From positions 2,170,001 to 2,234,000 of the forward strand of contig BRXU01000007.1 of the NCBI GenBank assembly GCA_030267565.1: a stretch of DNA of 64,000 bases. The letters run 5' to 3'. The position numbers were made by a program, and so were the translations under genes. The notes under the pieces were generated by a model. That model saw only the letters and a list, made by a program, of their open reading frames with translations, was not told the DNA's origin and searched no databases. Shown in pieces: positions 57,142 to 64,000 of the stretch (positions are counted from its first letter, which is position 1; each line of letters starts with the position of its first letter). The stretch comes from Pleodorina starrii. Lineage: Eukaryota; Chlorophyta; Chlorophyceae; Chlamydomonadales; Volvocaceae.

Positions 57142-58231
57142 TTGCAATCCATGTATTATATTTTATATTCTATGAATCCGACGGCCGTGGATGCCTCGCC
57201 TCCTTCGCATGCCGTGAGGATGTACAAGATTATCGCGCTCTTGGACGGGGTTCCCACATCAGTCTTTGACGGGACTACGCAGTACCACCCCTTCGTGACC
57301 ATGCATCAAGACGCCCAACCAGAGCATCAAGGCGGCCTCTACGTTTACCCCACCATCGAGGACTGCCTCAAAACGGAAAGGAGGCATTTCCCCGCGACCA
57401 GCCGGCTTGCCAGTGCACCGAGGGCCATCGCTGTCGTGCTTGCATGGTGAGCTCTGTCCAGGGCGAGCCGTCACGTGGCGCAAAGATAGTTTGTTGTGGC
57501 AGTTCCGAAGGGGGCCCAGGCCTCCTAAGTCTAAACTAGTGGGGTTTGGGTTAGGGAGGACCTGCCCAACTTGAGGCCTGTTTGCGCCGCGCGTGCCTGG
57601 TACCGGGCACTCGCCTATCAACAGTTTGCCAGCAGGAGGTTGAATCCCAAAGCTGGCGCAATACGTGTATACCTCAGCGGTTAGCACTGGCGGTGTGCAT
57701 TGGCGCCCTGTCCTCTGGCGGCCCATCTTGACGCGTCTCGCATTCACAACCGGTATCCCGCACATACACCTCCCTCCTCAGGAATGACAGCAACGTAGCG
57801 CTACCAGTAATCTACGGGGCGAAGAGGGCCTACAGCTACGTCCAATTGGTCGACCTGCTGCCGATGCCGCCTACCTATGGCCTCACGCCACACCACGGCG
57901 GTACAGCGCGACCCAGCAGCGCACGTTCGAGCCCGCCGGGCAACCTCGCACGGTGAGGCGGTTAGGCTGGCGCGCGGGCTTCGCGAGTCGCGACGTTCGC
58001 TGGCGCTGCCTGCCGTGAGGCCATGAGCCATGACTAATGCCAGTGTTCATGCAAGGCAGCGAAGCTGCTTTATGGGCTACAAAACATGCTCGTTACTTAT
58101 GCATCTTTCCCACGTGACGTGACAGGGCGCAGGCGAGGACGATGCTGCTTGAGCTGGAAGTGCAGGGCATGGAGCGGCGCTTGGAGCTGGCGCGCCGTGT
58201 GCTTGGGCCGTCGAATCCGCTGGGTGGATGA
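57142..58231 (+). CDS. Uncharacterised 193-aa protein, three exons
   Basis: Exons 57142-57446, 57782-57952 and 58126-58231 join in phase (2, then 2) and end at TGA. The body reads YKIIALLDGVPTSVFDGTTQ, GGLYVYPTIEDCL, FPATSRLASAPRAIAVVLAW and YGAKRAYSYVQLVDLLPMPP. The tail is a charged helix-like MLLELEVQGMERRLELARR that could be a coiled coil. I do not recognise the family. The internal Met at 57220 (MYKII) is an equally good start and would give 167 aa. An alternative end inside exon 2 (TGA at 57954) exists if the last intron is retained. No signal peptide is seen. Confidence 0.65.
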
Positions 58232-58890
58232 CACGGGAAACGGCGTTACCTCATTATTGGTTGGCCAGTCAGACCGGGCCATGCGATGTCTGTTAGGGTT
58301 TGTTAGGAGATCCATACTGGCAGGTTCGGCAGCATACGGATGCCACAGACAGCCGGCTGCACCGAGGAAAAGCATCGTCCTCGTGTGATACGATCGTGAA
58401 CGGCGTTGGTGCAGACAGCGAGGGATGGTACAGACGCTATAAGGTTGCGTATGTGAAGCAGAAGGGGGCTGCGGCAGTATAGTCTCTGCAGACCAGGGCC
58501 GTCATAGCCGGCCGCATGGTCCCATGGGTCTCATCGTTGGCCCATACAACTCCGGCCCTGAAGACACTGGCCAGCTGCACGCTAGACTGGTTTTAAACGC
58601 AATGGAAGGAAATGGGGTCTCTTTCCATTGACGGGCTCGCGAGCTTTAGCCTCGGAAGTTGGAAATCGTATAACGTCGTACAGTGAGTGATGAGGAATTG
58701 CCCCGCACCTGCCAACAGTATTGTGTCCCTATGTGAAGTGGTATTCAATTAAAACTTAGGTTGGCACACCTGCCTGTATGCCAAAGGTAACATCCGAAAA
58801 AACCCTTACTGAGAGGGTTACGTCCACTTCCGCATTATTACTTGTCTTTGGCCTCGAGAAACCAAGCTATTCTTTTGAAGCGCATTTACC
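58232..58890. other. Intergenic, presumed promoter of the PA-TM-RING gene
   Basis: No gene or repeat is supported. It must contain the 3' UTR of the 193-aa gene and the promoter and 5' UTR of the next gene on the same strand. Confidence 0.5.
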
Positions 58891-61800
58891 ATGCTCAAAA
58901 CGACCTGGAAGCAGCGGCTTCTATGCCTGATAGGCATCTTTCAATATGTCCACCTCGCGACTGCCGATGTCTACATCATGGTGCGTACGTGCAAACTAAT
59001 ATATTGTTTGTCACAAGGCGAAACTGGAGGGCACCCGCAGTTTGGAGTGTCGGGTGCTCAGCGGGTGCCTGAGAGCGTCACCAAGAAACGGGATACCTTG
59101 TTTGCAAGCCGCTCGCCTTATGGATGCTCTTCGCGAGCGGCTGTTGGGCAGTGTCGGGCTTGTGGTCTGTTGAGGCACCTGTTTGACAGTCGACGCTTCA
59201 TTTGGACCTAGTGCCTTCCTCTGGGGCTCACTCTTTCACCACGCCCTCCCGCGGACCCTGTGTTATTTATGTGACAGACCAGCGCATACATCCTGGATCC
59301 CCTTCCGGACATACCGGCGGACTTTGGGCCCGACATTCCGGACGCGGGAATTGAGGGCGTCCTCCGGGTAAGCCTCGAGCGGCACGGGCAGTAAAAAAAT
59401 CTTCACGGCCGCGCTTCATCGAATGCGCTGAGCGTCAAACACCCTCCATGTCGCCCTGCAGCCCGCTGACCCGGAGGACGCCTGCTCCCCCTTCACATTC
59501 ACGGACTTCGGCACCCCCTGGATAGCCCTCATCGCCCGCCAGCAGCAGCTACACCCAAACAACTGCACCTTTGACATCAAGGTATTTCAATGGAGCACTG
59601 GACCGGGGGGGCGCTGGGCGGGAGGGCGCTCGGCGGAAATGAGGGCAAGGGGGACGAAATGGAGGAGAACAGTCGGCCAGCATTGCGCTGACAGGGGGAG
59701 AGAGGGGCAGGGGCGAGTCGCCTGGCGCATCAGCTCGGCTTGCGGAGCCATCAGAGGTCGCTGCCTTCGGAGCTGGGCCCCTGCCTTCGGAGCCGGCGCG
59801 CCACAGCCTCTCCAGCAAGCGCCTGGACCCAGCCATCCGCAGTCTGTGGCATTGCCGTCCGCCTCACTGCTCTCTTTCAGCTGCTGCTGTCCGCCGCCGC
59901 TGCCGCCGCCGACCGCTGCACCGTAGGTGATGAATGCGCAGAACGCGGGCGCCATTGCGGCCATCGTGTACGACGACGTGTACGAGAGCCTGATCATCAT
60001 GTCCAAGCCCAAGGGCCACCCGGACCCCGACATCCCTGCTGTGTTCGTGTCCCAGAAGGCCGGCATCATAATGCGCAAGCTCATGACCATCGACACCATC
60101 CGGGTCCGAATCACTCCGGTGGGTCAGCGAGTCGGCGGGTCGGTGGGTCGGTGGGTTTCTTATTACTCCGGGTGGGAGCCCCCTGTCGCAGGGCCCTACC
60201 TGGTCTCTGAACTCTTCGCCTCTGGGGAGGCTGCCCCAATGCCCGTAACCCCCCGCGTTCCTTCCCTCCCTCCCTCCCGTTCCCCTTTATGGTGGGCCCC
60301 CACTGCGGTATCTTTTTTTTACCCCCCCCCCCAGATGAGCAGTGTGGCCTGGCTGTCCATGCTGATGAGCGCCTTCCTGGGGGTGCTGGCGCTGGGGGTG
60401 GTGCTGGCCACCTTCTACGTGATGAGGTCATGGAGCATGTGGCTAACGGTGAGAGTGCAGATGGGGTAAAAAAAGAGAGAAGATACAGGTGGGGGGAGGG
60501 TGGCGCTGGGTTGGGCTGGGCGGCGCGTCGCTGCAGGGAGATTTGGTTTGATTTAGCCTTAGCCAATGACTCGATTTTCGATTCTTCGATATGATTCGAT
60601 CTGGGTTGTTTCAGGGTTATTTGGATGCGGTCCTGGCTGTGTGGCATCGCTCCGGGCCAGCCGGGAGTTGCTCCCGTCGCGCGGTCCTTCCGCAAGCCTG
60701 GGTGTCGACGTGCGGGGCCGGTTGCCACTTGCCGGCCATCCACTTGGCGGTGGGTTCTCACCCCTCTACCTCCACCTCCGTCTCCGCCTGCGCTCCCCAG
60801 GGCATGCACGTCCGCGGCGGCGGCGGCCCCGGCGCGGGCGCCCCTGCGCAGGCGGGTCATGGCCGGCCGGCCGGCGGACCGGCGCAGGAGCACGGGCTGG
60901 ATGCCGAGTCGCTGCGGCTGCTGCCGGTGCTGGTATTCGAGCCATCAGGTGGGTCGGGGGAGTTCGAGCGGATCCGAGCCGAGTCAAGCCGAGCCTACCG
61001 GTATGGTATGGTATCGTTGGTACCGAGCCCACCAGAAGCTGGAGGCGGCGCGAGGGTTCGCCAACTTGTTGCCCACTTGTTGATGAAGCGCCACTTGGTA
61101 TGAACCTCTTGCGCACGGCCTGCAAACGACGATAACAGGGAACTTGGCGACTGAGGCGATCTCCGGCTCGCCAGGTCAGAAACAAAACCCGCGCAGGGCA
61201 AGGGTTATATGGTGGTGGTGTAATGTCTTTATGTGCCGCACTCGATTCGATGGATGAAACGTCACTGGACGTCACGGATCCCAAAAATGTCCACCGTGCT
61301 GCTCCTCCGCAGTCTCCTCCCGGGCGTCCCGTCCCGCATCGGGGCCCGCCAGCGCCGCCGGGACCGCCGCCGCGACCAGGACCGGAGCGGGTGCCCTCTC
61401 GACCGCCTCCTCTCAGCCCGGGTCGCTGTCCCGGGAGGGAGCAGCCGCGGTTGGGGCGGCGGTTTGGGCGGCGGAGGACGAGGAGGCGGCGGCTGGCTAT
61501 GAGGAGCTTCGGCCGCTGCTTCTGGGAGGGGAGGGCGAGGGCGAGGACGAGGGCGGGGACGTGGAGGAGGGCTGCGGGCGGCTAGGAGGCTTCGGGGACG
61601 AGGAGGAGGAGGAGCTGGTGAGCTGCCCCCGGGCTGCCTTCCCACCGTCACGCAGTATCGTGTTGCTGCCTGCGGCGCTGGCCTTCGCCTGAAGGCTGAA
61701 ACCCCCTCCGGGATTCAATTCGAACCCCTGCGTGCATCACGACTTGTGTTATCATTATTGTGGCCTGAGATAAGCACGCAAACACGCATCATGAGGATCG

Positions 61801-63818
61801 GTGGCGGCGCCCCTCCTCCCTTCACAGGCTTCCAGGAGCAGCAGCGAGGGCGGCTGCGGCGCCGCAGCAGCGGCGGCGGCTCGCCTGTCGCGGCCGCCGG
61901 GCGCGCACGCCGGCGAGACGAAGCGCGTGTGCGCCATCTGCCTGGAGAGCTACGTGGAGGGGGAGAAGGTGCGAGGAGGCGCGCAGTGGTGTGTGTGTGG
62001 GCCCGTTTGTGAAGACGCGGGCAGCCCTGACTGTTTTCCTTCTGTAACTCTCCCACCGGATGTTTGCATGGCACCTGACATTCTCCCCATCCGCCCCGAC
62101 CCGCCCAAACCCCTGCCTGTCCTCAACTCCTCCAGATCCGGGTGCTGCCCTGCGCACACCGCTTCCACATGGGTTGTGTAGATCAGTGGCTGGCCAACCG
62201 CCGCTACTGTCCCGTCTGCAAACACGACGCCTCGCAGCCGCTGCCGCACGCGCCGGCCTCGTCGCGTGGCGGCGGCGGCGCCGCCGAGGCGGGCTCGGGC
62301 AGGGCCGCGGCCGGCGGCAGCATGAACGGCTGGACGCTGCTGTTTCAGGGCCTGGTGGACTTGATTAGGCACCCGAGGTACGGCAGCGGGCGCCGCTGGG
62401 GCTGTGGATTGCGGGCTTTGGGGGATGACTGTGGATCCGCCCGTCTTGCGTATTGCATTGAGTAAAAGGGGATGCTTGTGGACGCAAAGAGCCCTTGTCG
62501 CTCCGCGCGTGTACACTTTGAGGGGGCCGTACTGTCCCGGCGCGCCTTGCGGTATCCATTGTTGATCCCTGGCCACTGCCTCGTCCCCCTGCCTGCGTCA
62601 CGAGGCGGCCGCCCACCCCGCCACCCCGGCGCCCCTCACTCACCGACCGGGCCGTCCGCACGCCTGCCACGCATGTGCCCCGCCCCTGCCCCGCCCCGCC
62701 CCGCTCTGCAGGGTGGTGCCGCGCCAGCAGCCTGCTGCAAGCCAGCCTCGACAGCAGCGATTGCGGCAGCAGCCACAGCAGCGCGCGCGAGGCCGGAGGC
62801 ACCAGCAGCAGCAGCTGCTGCTGCCGTCGCCCCGCGCGGCCGCCGCGGCCGCCGAGCTGCTGGTGGGCTGGGGCTGGGGTGGTTGTGCGCGGAGTGTGGT
62901 TGTGCGCGGAGGGGCAGTGGAAAACGAGACACAGCGCAGCGGTGGAGCGTGTAGAGGGGGGGAGGCTGCACCGCGTTTCGTGGAGCAGGCCTGTGCCTGC
63001 GGGAGGACGATGTGAGAAACGTTTCCAGCGCTCCGGGGAGTGTTGAGGCGAGGGGCCGAGAGGCAGCTGCTGACTCGGCGCCTCAGCAGTTGGGCGGCTG
63101 CGCGGCTCGTTTACCTAGCCAGTTGGTCTACTTCAGGTTTTTCGCTCTCCATCTGTCTCCACAACCTGAACCATGCGCCTACTTCTCACGCTTTGGCCCC
63201 CAGTCGAAACCGGTAGCACGCCCCCAGTCGGCTCCGTTCCCCCGCGCGCGTGCCTATCCATCGGCCGTCCCTCCCGTGTCCTGCCAACGCACCTTCTACA
63301 CCCACTAACTTCGCCGCCCCTTCGCCGCCCCTCCTCTCCTTACGCTCTCTCCCTCATGTCCCGCCGCGCCGCAGGAGCCGCTGGTGCCGCCGGCCGCGAC
63401 GCCACAGCCTTCAGCGGCCGCCGCGCCCTCGCCCTCCAGCGCCCCGCCGCCTGCCGGCGACCTGGAGGCGCCCGGCCCCTCACAGCCGCCCATCGCCGCG
63501 GCAGCGGCCGCAGCACCAGCCACCGGCAGCAGCATCAGCAGCGCCAGAAGCGGCGTCCCCAGCGGCGCTGCCTCCAGCGGCGCCTCTATGCCCATCTCCA
63601 TACCCGCCAACGCCGGCGCCTTGGCCGCAGCAACTGCAGAGCCGGCGGCAGGTCAACAGCGGCAGCAGCGGCAGCAGCAGGCGGGGCGGGCCGCTGCGGC
63701 GGCGGCGGGGGGCCCGGCGGCGCGTGTGCGCGCAGTCCTCGCGGGGCTGTGGGGATCCGCTGCAGGCGGGGGCGGCGGCGCCGCTGCTGGGACCCCGCAG
63801 TACTCGTCGACATTGTAG
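58891..63818 (+). CDS. PA-TM-RING E3 ubiquitin ligase (RMR/RNF13/Goliath type)
   Basis: Eleven exons: 58891-58980, 59278-59367, 59462-59581, 59927-60118, 60335-60448, 60801-60948, 61313-61617, 61828-61968, 62136-62377, 62712-62862 and 63375-63818. They join to 678 aa. Order: signal peptide (residues 1-26), protease-associated domain (about 31-164, with [17 protein letters not shown] and [10 protein letters not shown]), one membrane helix (about 169-192, [13 protein letters not shown]), an acidic/low-complexity cytosolic region, and a C3H2C3 RING at about 388-430 (CAIC ... [10 protein letters not shown] ... CPVC). A Gln-rich and an Ala/Ser/Pro-rich tail follow. Such proteins sit in endosomal or vacuolar membranes, with the PA domain in the lumen and the RING recruiting E2 enzymes. 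The donor of exon 10 was chosen at 62862 because it keeps the phase to the last exon. Confidence 0.9.
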
Positions 63819-64000
63819 GGTCCGGCAGCACGGCGGGTGGTTGGGGCTTGAGGCTTTGGGCTTTGGGTGAGTTGCGTTGATGGGACGGCTCTGTGCGGGA
63901 CGGGACGAACCAGCCAGCCAGGCAGGCAGGCAGGCCAGGTGTACAGCAGCGGGGGGAAAAGGGTGGGCGTCTCTTTTTCCCAGGCACGGTGACACTAAGG
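63819..64000. other. 3' flank of the PA-TM-RING gene
   Basis: Presumed 3' UTR running off the window. A short GGCAGGCA repeat lies near 63920-63935, and no TGTAA signal is reached before the edge. Confidence 0.5.

Overview
The window looks like nuclear DNA of a volvocine-type green alga (Chlamydomonas, Gonium, Volvox and relatives). It is GC-rich and rich in short introns. It carries a Ser-Pro/Pro-rich extracellular matrix gene, a eukaryotic PA-TM-RING gene and a palmitoyl-protein thioesterase gene. Genus and species are inferred from gene style only. All gene models were built by hand: translated blocks were joined at GT-AG sites and checked for phase continuity.

Left part (1-24 kb) is accessory and repeat-rich. 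It starts with a 264-bp AAT array. A non-LTR retrotransposon RNase H fragment (915-2190, minus) follows, split by a 646-bp element with asymmetric terminal inverted repeats and a 3' hairpin (Helitron2/Helentron-like). Next come a decayed tyrosine-recombinase fragment (3.8-4.5 kb) and an orphan duplicated exon (2.7-2.9 kb). From 20,885 down to 5,714 (minus) runs a long modular secreted-protein gene. It has four tandem modules, each PAN-like domain A, a 4-Cys middle domain, PAN-like domain B and a Pro-rich linker, all on symmetric phase-1 exons. A Pro-rich stalk and a C-terminal domain follow. Modules 3 and 4 are a near-identical 2.4-kb tandem duplication. One linker exon has been hit by an LTR-type miniature element (TRIM), which itself carries a Helitron-like copy. 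A second TRIM sits in another intron. The Pro-rich exon has one in-frame TGA, so the allele may be damaged.

Middle part (25-34 kb), minus strand: a 7-exon palmitoyl-protein thioesterase gene (25,175-28,217; 351 aa; Ser/Asp/His triad visible), then an 8-exon gene for a secreted SdiA-regulated-family protein (29,696-33,341; 290 aa). The latter seems to use one GC-AG intron filled with CAG-type repeats.

From 36,659 to 55,394 (minus) a 37-exon gene encodes a secreted alpha-2-macroglobulin of about 2,328 aa of the bacterial-like type. It has no visible thioester motif and ends in an EGF-like repeat. All 37 exons join in frame. Its introns and some exons carry recurrent 12-bp palindromes (GACCCGCGGGTC type) and many GCCGTAC/GTACGGC motifs.

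Right end (57-64 kb), plus strand: a 3-exon gene for an unrecognised 193-aa protein, then an 11-exon PA-TM-RING E3 ubiquitin ligase gene (58,891-63,818; 678 aa) with a C3H2C3 RING and a low-complexity tail. Several products (matrix protein, alpha-2-macroglobulin, thioesterase, SdiA-like protein, PA-TM-RING) carry or lack only the first exon for a signal peptide, so the window is rich in secretory-pathway genes. They are separate transcription units, not an operon.
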